Part shown: one piece after another, positions 51,666 through 62,928 of the stretch
How the letters are laid out: each line of letters opens with the position of its first letter
Position numbering within the stretch: position 1 is the first letter of the stretch
Source: Prescottella agglutinans
GTDB lineage: Bacteria > Actinomycetota > Actinomycetes > Mycobacteriales > Mycobacteriaceae
NCBI RefSeq assembly: GCF_004011865.1
Contig: NZ_RKLP01000007.1
Location: 291,891 to 355,890, forward strand
DNA: 64,000 nt
Direction of reading: 5' to 3'
Made by a program: the position numbers and the translations under genes
Notes under the pieces: generated by a model
Database searches by the model: none
What the model was told of the DNA's origin: nothing
What the model saw: only the letters and a program-made list of their open reading frames with translations

Positions 51666-52661
51666 TCAGAACAGCTGCCCGATGGTCTGCCAACCCAGGA
51701 CCGAGTCGACGGCCAGGCCGCAGCACACGACCGCGAGGTAGTTGTTCGACTGCAGGAACAGCTTGAGCGGCTTGATGGGGGTGCCGCCGCGGACGCTGTT
51801 GTACAGCTGGTGCGCGACGAACAGGAACCAGGCGCCGGCCAGCAGCGTGACGACCGCGTAGATCCAGCCCGCGGCCGGCACCAACGCGAGTGACGCGAGG
51901 ACGGTGGCCCACGTGTAGATCACGATCTGCTTGGTGACGTGCGTCTCGGAGGCGATGACCGGGAGCATGGGCACACCCGCGGCCTTGTAGTCCTCCTTGT
52001 AGCGCATCGCGAGCGCCCACGTGTGCGGCGGCGTCCAGAAGAAGATGATCAGGAAGAGGACGACCGGTTCCCAGCTGAGCGAGCCGGTGACCGCGGCCCA
52101 ACCCACCATGACCGGCATGCATCCGGCGGCGCCGCCCCAGATGACGTTCTGCCAGGTCCGACGCTTGAGCACCATCGTGTAGACGAGGACGTAGAACGCG
52201 ATCGTCAGGACGACCAGGAAACCGGCGAGCAGGTTGGCGCGCCACCACAGCCACAGGAACGATGCGATACCGAGCGTCATGCCGAACACGAAGGCGTTCC
52301 TCGTCGGCACCGCCTGGCGGGCCAGCGGGCGCAGCGCTGTGCGCTTCATCACCTTGTCGATGTCGGCGTCGACGACGCAGTTGAGCGAGTTCGCACTCGC
52401 GGCGCCCATCCAGCCGCCGAACAGCGTGCTGAGGATGAGGACGAGGTCGATGTGACCGCGGTCCGCGAGCAGCATCGCCGGAATCGTCGCGACGAGCAGG
52501 AGCTCGATCACCCGCGGCTTCGTCAATGCGACGTACGCGAGGAACGTCGAGGTCACACGCCCCCACAGCGTCGACCTGTCCGGTACGACTTCCGATTCGG
52601 AAGCGGATGCGCCGCCCGGGCTGCCGAAGCCGTGTCCGCTCGGCCTATGCCCTGTACGCAC
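51666..52661 (-). CDS. ctaB: Heme O synthase (protoheme IX farnesyltransferase)
   Basis: A 331-residue UbiA-type prenyltransferase with eight to nine membrane segments. It attaches a farnesyl group to heme b, giving heme o, the substrate of CtaA. The Asp-rich motif [15 protein letters not shown] (Mg-diphosphate binding) and the second motif in [18 protein letters not shown] are present. The start is GTG 52661 with AAGGAG six bases upstream; the in-frame GTG 52679 lies before this ribosome site and is less likely. It is divergent from tkt. Confidence 0.93.
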   Translation of the reverse strand: MRTGHRPSGHGFGSPGGASASESEVVPDRSTLWGRVTSTFLAYVALTKPRVIELLLVATIPAMLLADRGHIDLVLILSTLFGGWMGAASANSLNCVVDADIDKVMKRTALRPLARQAVPTRNAFVFGMTLGIASFLWLWWRANLLAGFLVVLTIAFYVLVYTMVLKRRTWQNVIWGGAAGCMPVMVGWAAVTGSLSWEPVVLFLIIFFWTPPHTWALAMRYKEDYKAAGVPMLPVIASETHVTKQIVIYTWATVLASLALVPAAGWIYAVVTLLAGAWFLFVAHQLYNSVRGGTPIKPLKLFLQSNNYLAVVCCGLAVDSVLGWQTIGQLF

Positions 52662-52854
52662 GCTGTCTCCTTGCCCCACGCGACTACATCCTCGCTGACT
52701 ACTGCACTACTACAGACGATGGTAGACGCCGGTTACCCGGCAACCGAATCGACCCGAATCCAGGGGCACACTAGGCTGGAGGCGCACAAGAGGCCCGCCA
52801 ACGCCCAGCGCACCCTCCGGCTCCACGTACAACCATGTCAGGAGACATCTGCCC

Positions 52855-54957
52855 GTGTCGATCACAGACGAGATCCGCGTCCTCACCCAACCGGTCCACC
52901 CCACCGACTGGACCGATCTGGACACCAAGGCCGTCGACACCGTACGAGTCCTCGCCGCGGACGCCGTCCAGAAGGTCGGAAACGGCCACCCCGGTACCGC
53001 GATGAGTCTTGCACCGCTGGCCTACACCCTGTTCCAGCGGGTGCTGCGCCACGACCCGAAGAACCCGGAGTGGGTCGGCCGCGACCGTTTCGTCCTGTCG
53101 TGCGGGCACAGCAGCCTGACGCTGTACCTGCAGCTGTACCTGTCCGGCTACGGCCTGGAGCTGTCCGACATCGAGGCGCTGCGCACGTGGGGCTCGCTCA
53201 CCCCCGGTCACCCGGAGTTCGGCCACACCGTCGGCGTCGAGATGACCACCGGCCCGCTGGGCCAGGGCCTGGCGTCGTCGGTCGGCATGGCGATGGCGGC
53301 CCGCCGCGAGCGCGGCCTGTTCGATCCGGACGCCGCGGCCGGCACCAGCCCGTTCGACCACTACGTCTACGTCATCGCCTCCGACGGTGACATCGAGGAG
53401 GGCGTCACCTCCGAGGCGTCGTCGATCGCGGGCGTCCAGGAACTGGGCAACCTGATCGTCTTCTACGACGACAACAAGATCTCGATCGAGCACGACACCG
53501 CGATCGCGCTCGGCGAGGACACCGCCAAGCGTTACGAGGCGTACGGCTGGCACGTGCAGGTCGTCGAGGGCGGCGAGAACGTCTCGGCGATCCTCGACGC
53601 CGTGGAGGCCGCGAAGGCCGTCACCGACAAGCCGTCGATGATCCTGCTGCGCACCATCATCGGATACCCGGCTCCGACCAAGATGAACACCGGCGACGTG
53701 CACGGTGCCGCGCTCGGCGCCGACGAGGTCGCCGGGGTCAAGCGCGCCCTGGGCTTCGATCCGGAGAAGAGCTTCGACGTCGACCCGGCCGCGCTCGCGC
53801 ATGCCCGCCAGGTCGTGGATCGGGGCGCCGCTGCGCACACCCGGTGGCAGGCCGACTTCGACGCCTGGGCCGCACGCGAGCCCGAGCGCAAGGCGCTGTT
53901 CGACCGTCTGCACGCCGGCGAGTTCCCCGAGGGCTGGGCCGACAACCTCCCGACGTGGGACGCCGACGCGAAGGGCGTTGCGACCCGCAAGGCGTCGAGC
54001 AAGGTCCTGAACGCGCTCGGCCCGATCCTGCCGGAACTGTGGGGCGGCTCGGCCGACCTCGCCGGCAGCAACAACACCACGATCGACGGCTCCGACTCGT
54101 TCGGCCCGACGTCGATCTCGACGAAGGACTGGAACGCCCAGCCCTACGGCCGGACGCTGCACTTCGGCGTGCGCGAGCACGCGATGGGCTCGATCCTCAA
54201 CGGCATCGTGCTGCACGGCCCGACCCGCGCGTACGGCGGCACGTTCCTCGTCTTCAGCGACTACATGCGCCCGGCGGTCCGCCTGGCCTCGCTGATGAAG
54301 ACCCCCGCGCTGTACGTCTGGACGCACGACTCCATCGGCCTCGGCGAGGACGGCCCGACGCACCAGCCGATCGAGCACCTCGCGTCGCTGCGTGCCATCC
54401 CGAACATGTCCGTCATCCGTCCGGGCGACGCCAACGAGACCGCCCAGGCGTGGAAGGCCGCGCTCGAGCACAAGACCGGCCCGACCGCGCTCGCGCTGAC
54501 CCGCCAGGACATCCCGGTCCTCGAAGGCACCCGGGACAAGGCCGCCGAGGGCGTGGCCCGCGGCGCGTACGTGCTGGCCGAGGCGTCCACCGGCACCCCC
54601 GAGGTGATCCTGCTCGGCACCGGCTCGGAGCTGCAGCTGGCGGTCGCCGCCCGCGAGGCACTCGAGGCGGACGGCATCGCCACCCGCGTCGTGTCGGTCC
54701 CCTGCCTCGACTGGTTCGAGCAGCAGGACCAGGCCTACCGCGACGAGGTCCTGCCGCCGTCGGTGCGCGCCCGCGTCACCGTCGAGGCCGGCATCGCGAT
54801 GCCGTGGTACAAGATCCTCGGCAACGACGGCGAGGCCGTCTCGATCGAGCACTACGGCGCATCCGCCGACCACAAGACGCTGTTCCGTGAGTTCGGCTTC
54901 ACGGCCGAAGCGGTCACCGATGCGGCGCGCCGCACCCTCGCACGTGTGAAGGGATGA
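52855..54957 (+). CDS. tkt: Transketolase
   Basis: A 700-residue thiamine diphosphate enzyme of the non-oxidative pentose phosphate pathway. The GHPGTAMSLAP start, the ThDP motif SDGDIEEGVTSEASSIAGVQELGNLIVFYDDN, and the pyrimidine-binding LHFGVREHAMGSILNGIVLH with conserved Glu are all present, together with THDSIGLGEDGPTHQP. The start is GTG 52855 after AGGAGA. That ribosome site sits in the loop of a small hairpin (ATGTC-AGGA-GACAT, 52835-52848). It heads the tkt-tal-zwf-opcA-pgl operon. Confidence 0.97.
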   Translation: MSITDEIRVLTQPVHPTDWTDLDTKAVDTVRVLAADAVQKVGNGHPGTAMSLAPLAYTLFQRVLRHDPKNPEWVGRDRFVLSCGHSSLTLYLQLYLSGYGLELSDIEALRTWGSLTPGHPEFGHTVGVEMTTGPLGQGLASSVGMAMAARRERGLFDPDAAAGTSPFDHYVYVIASDGDIEEGVTSEASSIAGVQELGNLIVFYDDNKISIEHDTAIALGEDTAKRYEAYGWHVQVVEGGENVSAILDAVEAAKAVTDKPSMILLRTIIGYPAPTKMNTGDVHGAALGADEVAGVKRALGFDPEKSFDVDPAALAHARQVVDRGAAAHTRWQADFDAWAAREPERKALFDRLHAGEFPEGWADNLPTWDADAKGVATRKASSKVLNALGPILPELWGGSADLAGSNNTTIDGSDSFGPTSISTKDWNAQPYGRTLHFGVREHAMGSILNGIVLHGPTRAYGGTFLVFSDYMRPAVRLASLMKTPALYVWTHDSIGLGEDGPTHQPIEHLASLRAIPNMSVIRPGDANETAQAWKAALEHKTGPTALALTRQDIPVLEGTRDKAAEGVARGAYVLAEASTGTPEVILLGTGSELQLAVAAREALEADGIATRVVSVPCLDWFEQQDQAYRDEVLPPSVRARVTVEAGIAMPWYKILGNDGEAVSIEHYGASADHKTLFREFGFTAEAVTDAARRTLARVKG

Positions 54958-54963
54958 ATCATC

Positions 54964-56097
54964 ATGACTGACACTGCAACCCAGAACGCCAACCTCGCGG
55001 CGCTGTCCGCGGCGGGCGTGTCCGTGTGGCTCGACGACCTGTCCCGCACGCGGCTCGAGACGGGCAACCTCGCGGACCTGATCGCGACCCGCAGCGTCGT
55101 CGGGGTCACCACGAACCCGACGATCTTCCAGGGCGCCATCACCAAGGGCAACGCGTACGACGCGCAGCTGAGCGCGCTGGCGAAGCAGGGCGCCGACGTC
55201 GACGAGACGGTGCGCACCCTCACCACGGACGACGTCCGCAACGCCTGCGACGTGCTGGCGCCGGTGGCGTCCGCGACCGACGGCGTGGACGGTCGCGTCT
55301 CGATCGAGGTCGATCCGCGTCTGGCCCACGAGACCGACGCGACCGTCGCGCAGGCGATCGAGCTGTGGAAGCTCGTCGACCGCGAGAACCTGCTGATCAA
55401 GATCCCGGCTACCAAGGCGGGTCTGCCGGCGATCACCCGGGTGATCGCGGAGGGCATCAGCGTCAACGTCACGCTGATCTTCTCGGTCGAGCGGTACGAG
55501 GCGGTCATCGACGCGTACCTGTCCGGGCTCGAGGCCGCGAAGGCCGCCGGGCACGACCTGTCGAAGATCCATTCGGTGGCGTCGTTCTTCGTCTCCCGCG
55601 TGGACACCGAGATCGACGCGCAGCTCGAGAAGATCGGCTCGGAGGCCGCCCTCGCGCTGCGCGGCAAGGCCGGTGTGGCCAACGCCCGCCTCGCGTACGC
55701 GTCGTACCAGAGCGTGTTCGAGGGCGGCGACCGATGGGCGGCGCTGGCGGCCGAGGGCGCACGCGTCCAGCGTCCGCTGTGGGCGTCGACGGGTGTGAAG
55801 AACCCCGACTACTCCGACACGCTGTACGTGACGGAGCTTGTCGCCCCGCACACCGTGAACACCATGCCGGAGAAGACCCTCGAGGCGGTCGCCGACCACG
55901 GCGCCGTCACCGGGGACACCATCACCGGCACCGCCGCGGCGTCGCAGAACGTGTTCGACGGGCTGGCCGCGGTCGGCATCGACATCCCGGCCGTGTTCGA
56001 CAAGCTCGAGTCCGAGGGCGTCGACAAGTTCGAGGTCTCGTGGAACGAGCTCCTCGACGCGATCACGGAGCAGCTCGCGGCTGCTCGAGAGAGCTGA
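54964..56097 (+). CDS. tal: Transaldolase
   Basis: A 377-residue Schiff-base enzyme moving dihydroxyacetone units between sugar phosphates. [21 protein letters not shown] and [13 protein letters not shown] are the conserved N-terminal parts, and the catalytic Lys is in [32 protein letters not shown] and [27 protein letters not shown] confirm the actinobacterial type. The start is ATG 54964, six bases after the tkt stop. Confidence 0.97.
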   Translation: MTDTATQNANLAALSAAGVSVWLDDLSRTRLETGNLADLIATRSVVGVTTNPTIFQGAITKGNAYDAQLSALAKQGADVDETVRTLTTDDVRNACDVLAPVASATDGVDGRVSIEVDPRLAHETDATVAQAIELWKLVDRENLLIKIPATKAGLPAITRVIAEGISVNVTLIFSVERYEAVIDAYLSGLEAAKAAGHDLSKIHSVASFFVSRVDTEIDAQLEKIGSEAALALRGKAGVANARLAYASYQSVFEGGDRWAALAAEGARVQRPLWASTGVKNPDYSDTLYVTELVAPHTVNTMPEKTLEAVADHGAVTGDTITGTAAASQNVFDGLAAVGIDIPAVFDKLESEGVDKFEVSWNELLDAITEQLAAARES

Positions 56098-56100
56098 TCC

Positions 56101-57638
<1,538 letters not shown>

Positions 57639-57642
<4 letters not shown>

Positions 57643-58550
57643 TCATCGAGCTGCCGGGAACCACCACCGGAGCGATCAACAAGAAGCTCGTCGAGGTTCG
57701 CGAGTCCGGCGGCGCGGTCACGTTGGGCCGGGTCCTGACGCTGGTCGTGTGCACGCGGGACAGCAAGAACTCCGAGGACGTCATCGACGCCGCGAACGAG
57801 GCCAGCCGCGAGCATCCGTGTCGCGTCATCGTCGTCGCGCGCGGATCCCGTTCGGAGGAGACGCATCTCGATGCCGAGATCCGTGTCGGTGGCGACGCCG
57901 GCGCGTCCGAGGTCGTGATCCTGCGCGTGTACGGCGAACTCGCCGATCACGAGGCGAGCGTCGTGGTGCCGTTCCTGCTGCCCGACACCCCGGTCGTGGC
58001 GTGGTGGCCGGAGGACGCACCCGCGGTTCCGGCACTGGATCCAGTGGGGCGGTTGGCGATCCGCCGGATCACCGACGCGACGGGCGCCGACGACCCGACC
58101 GCGACCATCAAGAGCCGACTCGGCTCGTACACGGCGGGCGACACCGACCTCGCGTGGAGCCGCATCACCTACTGGCGGGCGCTGCTGACATCGGCGCTGG
58201 ACCAGCCGCCGCACGAGCAGATCGTGTCGGCGACGGTGTCGGGCCTGGCGACCGAACCGGCGCTCGACGTCCTGGCGGGCTGGCTCGCGGGCCGCATCGA
58301 CGGACCGGTCCGCCGGCAGACCGGTCCGCTGTTCGTCGAACTGCAGCTCACGAACGGCGACCGCATCTCGATCAGCCGTCCGCAGGTCGAGACGACAGCG
58401 ACGCTGGCCCGCACCGGCCAGCCGGACGCCCTGGTGGCGCTGGCCCGCCGCGAGACCCGGGACTGCCTCGCGGAGGAACTGCGCAGGCTCGATCCCGACG
58501 AGATCTACGAAGCCGCCCTGACGGGACTGTCGAAGGTGGAATATGTCTGA
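57639..58550 (+). CDS. opcA: Glucose-6-phosphate dehydrogenase assembly protein OpcA
   Basis: A 303-residue protein that binds and activates Zwf. IIELPGTTTGAINKKLVEVRESGGAVTLGRVLTLVVCT and the PFLLPDTPVVAWWPEDAPAVPALDPVGRLAIRRITDA block are highly conserved in actinobacterial and cyanobacterial OpcA. GTG 57639 overlaps the zwf stop (GTGA) and follows GGAGAAGG; an upstream in-frame ATG at 57627 is the alternative. The stop overlaps pgl by eight bases. Confidence 0.94.
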
Positions 58551-59301
58551 CGTGAACGCCCAGCAGGAGATCCAGCGGTACGCCGACACCGACGCCCTGG
58601 TGCGTGCGTCGGCCGAGCGCTTCGTCGACGCGGTCGTCGCAGCCCAGCAGTCGCGCGGGTCCGCGGCCGTGGTGCTCACCGGCGGTGGCACCGGCATCGC
58701 ACTGCTCGAGCACGTGCGCGCCAACCCCGGCGCCATCGAGTGGGCGGCGCTGGACGTGTTCTTCGGCGACGAGCGCTTCCTGCCCACCGGCGATCCGGAG
58801 CGCAACGAGGTGCAGGCGCACCAGGCGCTGCTCGACCACGTGCCGGTCGATCCGGCACGCGTCCACGTCATGGCAGCGTCGGACGGCGCGTACGGCAGCG
58901 ATCCGGTCACGGCGGCCGCCGCGTACGCCGAGGTCCTCGAAACGTTCGGCGCAGACCGCACCGGCCCCCTCTTCGACGTCCATCTGCTCGGCATGGGCGG
59001 TGAGGGCCACATCAATTCGCTGTTCCCGGACACCGATGCGGTTCGCGAGCCCGAGCAGTTGGTGGTCGCGGTCACCGACTCCCCCAAGCCGCCGCCGGTC
59101 CGGGTGACGCTCACCCTGCCCGCCGTGCAGTCGGCACGCGAGGTGTGGTTGATCGTGTCGGGTGACGCGAAGGCCGACGCGGTCGCCGCGGCGGTCGACG
59201 GCGCCTCGCCGGAGGAGATCCCGTCCGCGGGTGCGCGCGGCGTCGAGCGCACGGTGTGGCTGCTCGACGAGACCGCCGCGAGCAAGCTTCCGCTTTCCTG
59301 A
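58543..59301 (+). CDS. pgl: 6-phosphogluconolactonase (DevB type)
   Basis: A 252-residue enzyme that hydrolyses 6-phosphogluconolactone. VVLTGGGTGIALLEHV, DVFFGDERFLPTGDPERNEVQAHQALLDHVP and LLGMGGEGHINSLFPDTDAV are the family motifs; the last His-containing loop is catalytic. ATG 58543 overlaps the opcA stop by eight bases. It closes the tkt operon. Confidence 0.95.
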   Translation: MSDVNAQQEIQRYADTDALVRASAERFVDAVVAAQQSRGSAAVVLTGGGTGIALLEHVRANPGAIEWAALDVFFGDERFLPTGDPERNEVQAHQALLDHVPVDPARVHVMAASDGAYGSDPVTAAAAYAEVLETFGADRTGPLFDVHLLGMGGEGHINSLFPDTDAVREPEQLVVAVTDSPKPPPVRVTLTLPAVQSAREVWLIVSGDAKADAVAAAVDGASPEEIPSAGARGVERTVWLLDETAASKLPLS

Positions 59302-59365
59302 CAATTCGTCATTCAGGCTGGTCGTCGACGGGTTCGCCCGCACACCGCTCCTGTGGCACCTCACC

Positions 59366-59397
59366 GGTGTCGGCCGCGCTCGTTCGTGGCCGACACC
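59366..59397 (+). terminator. Possible terminator after the pentose phosphate operon
   Basis: A 10-bp inverted repeat GGTGTCGGCC / GGCCGACACC (59366-59375 and 59388-59397, 12-base spacer) is the only clear structure in the 299 bases between pgl and the next gene. There is no U-run. I see no gene in 59302-59600. Confidence 0.4.
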
Positions 59398-59600
59398 CCG
59401 TCGACAACCGAGCGCTGCTCCGGGGCCCGCCCGGCCTGCGCGCTCCGAGCCGCCGATACGTGGCGCCCCTCGCGTTCCGATCCATCCGCGCTCCCTCCCC
59501 TGCCGGTCCCCGGTTTCTGTTCCGTACGCTCTGTTCGACGCGACGAACCGTGGATCGGTTCCCCCGCACCTGCGGCGTAGTACGGCGGTACCATTCCGGC

Positions 59601-60056
59601 GTGCAGCGCGCGGAGTACATCTCGGAGCTCGGTACCGTCCTCGATCGCCACAGCAACGCTGCGGCGGAGAAGATCTCGGCGATACTCGACAACTGTCCGG
59701 CGGAGGCCACCGCCCTCGCCTTCGACGTGTTCCCCGACCAGGACGGTGAGGGCACCTTCGACGTCTGGGCGCGACTGGACGGCCCGGACCACTTCGCGCT
59801 GAACAAGCCCGTCGACGACCACCGCCACGTGTTCGGGATCGTGCACACCGAGGACGGACTCGAACCCGAGGTCCCGCTCTGGTCGCGCAGCGCCCCGTTC
59901 TGTGTGCAGGACGCGATCGTCGACGCCGCCGCGACGTGGATCGGCGAGTTGTGGTCGCGCGTCGGCCAGGTTCGGTCGGCGCTGCCCTGGTACGTCGAGG
60001 GCGAGGACGGCTACGGGACGATCACCCCGCTGCTGTTCGAGTCGGAGCACCGCTGA
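59601..60056 (+). CDS. Conserved hypothetical protein
   Basis: A 151-residue soluble protein: QRAEYISELGTVLDRHSNAAAEKISAILDNCPAEATALAFDVFPDQDGEGTFDVWARLDGPDHFALNKPVDDHRHVFGIVHTEDGLEPEVPLWSRSAPFCVQDAIVDAAATWIGELWSR. It has a helical N-terminus and a beta-rich centre, few cysteines and no membrane segment. GTG 59601 is the start; the open frame upstream is Arg/Pro-rich noise. I do not recognise the family. Confidence 0.6.
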   Translation: MQRAEYISELGTVLDRHSNAAAEKISAILDNCPAEATALAFDVFPDQDGEGTFDVWARLDGPDHFALNKPVDDHRHVFGIVHTEDGLEPEVPLWSRSAPFCVQDAIVDAAATWIGELWSRVGQVRSALPWYVEGEDGYGTITPLLFESEHR

Positions 60057-60071
60057 CCGCCTGCCCCACCC

Positions 60072-60947
60072 TCATTCGCGGAGCGCGTCCGACAGCACCG
60101 TGATCAACTCGGCGGCCGGGGCCATCGGCAGCGTGTAATGCGACGCGCCGGACAGGACGGCAGTCCGTGCCCCGGGCAGCGCCTTTCGGACGCCGGCACG
60201 CACCCTGCGGATGTCGTGGATGCGGCTGAGTTCGGCGAGCACCACCGTCGTCGGACACCGGATCTGCCCGAGGTCGCGGCGTCGCGGACGCTTCGGCACC
60301 ACCGGTCTCGTCGTCGGGAAGTGTTCGGCGCCGTGTGCGACGAGGTCGAGCCAGTCCGGGTCCACTTCCGATCCCGCCGTCTCCCAACCGATCAGTGCCC
60401 GTTGCCGCGCGGCGGTGGGCCGCAACAGCAGCGGCAGCGCCCGGAGCAGGAAGCCGGTCCGCATGCCCGCGAAGCACGAATTGGGGTCGAGCAGTACGAG
60501 TCGATCGACCCGTTCGGGGTGCCGCGTCGCGAACGCCAGCGCCACCATTCCGCCGTACGAATGCCCCACGAGGGCAACGGCTCCGAGACCGAGCGCATCG
60601 AGCACGTCGGCCAGCCACACCATGAGGTCCTCGACGGTGCGGGGCCCCTCGCCGACGACGCTGCGGCCCAGATCGCCGAGCAGGTCGACCGCGAAGACGC
60701 GATGCGTGGCGGCCAGATCGCCCGCCACCGCAAACCACGATGTCGAGGTCGCCCGCCCGCCCGGCAGCAGCACCACCGGCGGCGCCTCGACCGGACCGCA
60801 GACGTTGACGCGTGTCGTCCCGTGGCGGGTCGTGGCGTCGACGCCCTCGACCGGACCCGGCCACTTCCCCAGGACGCGGTCGTAACGGTCGCGAAACTCG
60901 CGGCCGGACGCCGTGTCGGCGAATTCGGAGATGCTGCCCTGACCCAT
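60072..60947 (-). CDS. Alpha/beta-fold hydrolase
   Basis: A 291-residue hydrolase with intact catalytic parts: nucleophile Ser in VALVGHSYGGMVALAF, PPVVLLPGGRATSTSWFAVAGDLA before the oxyanion hole, and His in VLSGASHYTLPMAP. The DLLGDLGRSVVGEGPRTVEDLMVWLADVLDAL segment is typical of esterase/epoxide-type members. It starts at ATG 60947 and is divergent from a MarR gene, with 74 bases of shared control region, so that MarR protein may regulate it. Substrate is unknown. Confidence 0.83.
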   Translation of the reverse strand: MGQGSISEFADTASGREFRDRYDRVLGKWPGPVEGVDATTRHGTTRVNVCGPVEAPPVVLLPGGRATSTSWFAVAGDLAATHRVFAVDLLGDLGRSVVGEGPRTVEDLMVWLADVLDALGLGAVALVGHSYGGMVALAFATRHPERVDRLVLLDPNSCFAGMRTGFLLRALPLLLRPTAARQRALIGWETAGSEVDPDWLDLVAHGAEHFPTTRPVVPKRPRRRDLGQIRCPTTVVLAELSRIHDIRRVRAGVRKALPGARTAVLSGASHYTLPMAPAAELITVLSDALRE

Positions 60948-60968
60948 GTGAACCCCCTCGACAGTTAC

Positions 60969-60993
60969 CTCGATGATCGAGATACTAGATAGT
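60969..60993. promoter_or_regulatory. Operator candidates between hydrolase and marR-type gene
   Basis: CTCGATGATCGAG at 60969-60981 is a 6+1+6 perfect palindrome, and ACTAGATAGT at 60984-60993 is a second near-palindrome. MarR proteins bind such short palindromes between divergent genes. Both could control either gene. Confidence 0.4.
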
Positions 60994-61021
60994 CGAAAGT
61001 TATAGATCCAGAGGAGATGAC

Positions 61022-61498
61022 GTGCCGGAACCGACGAGACCGGACGACGACGCGCTGACGATCGTGCACCGCGTCCGGGCCCTGACGATCGAGCTCCATC
61101 TGATCGGGGCGGACTTCGCGTCGCGGAACCGCCTGCACACCACCGATCTTCGGGCCCTGATCTGCCTGCTCGACGCCGACCGTTCCGGCGTCCCCGCTAC
61201 GCCCGGCCTGCTGGCCGACGAACTGGCTCTCACCTCCGCATCGACCACGGCGCTGGTGGACCGACTGGAGAGGGCGGGGCACATCCGACGCGTGCGGGAC
61301 ACCGCCGATCGCCGCCGCGTGCTGCTCGAGGTGACGCCGTCCGCCGTGGAGCTGGGCTGGTCGTTCTTCGGCCCGCTGATCGGGGCGGCGACGGAGACGA
61401 TCGACGACTTCACCCCGGACGAACAGGGCACCATCGAACGGTTCCTCGTCCAGATGACTGCAGCCGCTGCCGCCACACGTGACCAACTCGCGCCCTGA
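61022..61498 (+). CDS. MarR-family regulator
   Basis: A 158-residue winged-helix regulator: LTIELHLIGADFASRNRLHTTDLRALICLLDADRSGVPATPGLLADELALTSASTTALVDRLERAGHIRRVRDTADRRRVLLEVTPSAVELGW. The recognition helix and the D-x-R-R-x-x wing (DTADRRRV) are clear. The start GTG 61022 is preceded by GAGGAG five bases upstream. It is divergent from the hydrolase gene, which is its most likely target. Confidence 0.85.
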   Translation: MPEPTRPDDDALTIVHRVRALTIELHLIGADFASRNRLHTTDLRALICLLDADRSGVPATPGLLADELALTSASTTALVDRLERAGHIRRVRDTADRRRVLLEVTPSAVELGWSFFGPLIGAATETIDDFTPDEQGTIERFLVQMTAAAAATRDQLAP

Positions 61499-61570
61499 TC
61501 ACACGACGACAACAGACATGCTGAGCTGAACCCCGAGGCGAACAGCGGTCACATCACCGGGCGGCTGGGG

Positions 61571-61885
61571 TCACACACCGGGATCGGGCGAGACGAGCCA
61601 GGTCCGGAAGATCTTCTCGGTTGCGATGCCCTCCACCACGAACGGATCGCCGGCAGCGAAGGCTTCCGCGGCCTCCAGCGAAGTGAAGATCGACATCGCC
61701 GCGGCTTGTCCTGTCGACGTTTCGGCGAACGGCCCGATCATCACGAGTGCGCCCGGTCGGTCGATCCGGAACTCGGCCGCGTACGCACTGTGCGCCGGAA
61801 AGACCTCAGGGATCCGGGTGCGGGCGGCCACGTCGGAGTAATACAGCAGGACGACGTGCGGAACCCACACCGGCTGTGCCGTCAT
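61571..61885 (-). CDS. YciI-like protein
   Basis: A 104-residue protein with the YciI ferredoxin-like fold: VWVPHVVLLYYSDVAARTRIPEVFPAHSAYAAEFRIDRPGALVMIGPFAETSTGQAAAMSIFTSLEAAEAFAAGDPFVVEGIA. The conserved DP.V.EG motif and PAH near the N-terminus fit the family. I chose ATG 61885; ATG 61924 would add 13 residues. Its function is unknown. The IS481-type element starts 97 bases upstream, and a promoter in this gap would be needed. Confidence 0.78.
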   Translation of the reverse strand: MTAQPVWVPHVVLLYYSDVAARTRIPEVFPAHSAYAAEFRIDRPGALVMIGPFAETSTGQAAAMSIFTSLEAAEAFAAGDPFVVEGIATEKIFRTWLVSPDPGV

Positions 61886-61975
61886 TCGAACCCACTCCAC
61901 GACTTGTTTGTCGGCCGCGATCATCTTATCCGGTGACCACGTCGACGAGGGAGAGGAACTCCTTGATCGACACGA

Positions 61976-61981
61976 CCTAGA
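61976..61981. repeat. Target-site duplication, left copy
   Basis: CCTAGA directly precedes the left end of the IS481-type element; the same six bases are at 62858-62863. Both fit the NCTAGN insertion target known for IS481. Confidence 0.85.
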
Positions 61982-62742
61982 TGTGATGTCCGGGGAGGTT
62001 GGTCAGTCGGGTGACCGGTGGCCGGCCGCCGATGGCGGAGTGGGGTCGGTGGTGATTGTAGAAGTGCAGCCATCCGGGCAGGGCGGCGTTGCGCTGCGTG
62101 GTTGATTCGTAGAGGCGGGCGTAGGCCCATCCGTCGGCCAGGGTGCGGTGGAAGCGTTCGACCTTCCCGTTGTGCACGAACGCGATTCCGGTTCTCGGCT
62201 CGTAGCGGCTGTTGCGTCGGCCGGTCCTCTTCGCGGTGGCCTCTCGGTTCTTCTTACCTTGCCGGCGGCCGACGAAGCGGTGCCCACCACCGCCCTCGGA
62301 TGTTGCCGAACTTGGTGACATCGACATGGATCAACGAGCCGGGGTGGTCGTGTTCGTAGCGACGCAGCGGTTCCCCGGTGACCCGGTCGATACGCGAGAG
62401 CCGGTTGATGCGGCACCGCACCAGCACCGCGTGGACCGTGGATGCCGGCATCGACAGCCGCCCGGCGATCTGGACCGGGCCGAGCCGGTGACGCCACCGC
62501 ATCTCGACGATCTGCCGAACCACTTCGAGGGGTGTCTTGTTCGGGCTCGAGTTTGGACGCGAGCTGCGGTCGACCATGCCGGCGACGCCTTCAGCGCGGT
62601 AGCGGTCAGCCCACTTCTTCGCCGTTCGTGCCGCGACCATGAACATCTTCGCTGCCGAACCGTACGTCCAGCCGTCATCGACGATCAGTCGTGCCAGGCG
62701 GAGTCTGGTGACCGGAGTCAGCGTTGCATTAGCGTGGGACAC
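61977..62742 (-). pseudogene. IS481-family transposase with internal deletion
   Basis: The N-terminal part (from ATG 62742) is intact: an HTH (SHANATLTPVTRLRLARLIVDDGWTYGSAAKMF) and first catalytic region LIHVDVTKFGNIRG. Then the frame shifts, and GGGHRFVGRRQGKKNREATAKRTGRR continues to RTGIAFVHNGKVERFHRTLADGWAYARLYES. The 70-80 residues between RTG.AFVH and NGK.ERFHRT, which carry the second catalytic Asp, are missing. The Glu of the last motif is retained, so the first D and the E are present but the middle D is gone. The stop TAG at 61977-61979 uses the target duplication itself. Not active. Confidence 0.85.
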
Positions 62743-62857
62743 GAAGGCCTCCTGGTGGTGAAGCGGTTCCTAGACAGCTCCACTTCACAACCGGAGGCCT
62801 TCACCTGTCAGGTCGACTCACCGGACAGAGTCCGGACCAACCTCCCTGGACATCACA
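61982..62857 (-). mobile_element. IS481-family insertion sequence (internally deleted)
   Basis: An 876-base element with 23-base terminal inverted repeats, 22 of 23 identical (61982-62004 and 62835-62857), starting TGTGATGTCC and ending GGACATCACA. It is flanked by the CCTAGA duplication. Family members are usually near 1.1-1.2 kb. The clean ends show a single insertion event. Confidence 0.88.
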
Positions 62858-62863
62858 CCTAGA
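62858..62863. repeat. Target-site duplication, right copy
   Basis: CCTAGA follows the right end of the element at 62857, identical to 61976-61981. Confidence 0.85.
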
Positions 62864-62928
62864 GCGTGTCTGACAAAGCGTGGGTCCAGGCGATTGCGGC
62901 GTGGATGAGGACGGCAGCTCAGTGTGCC

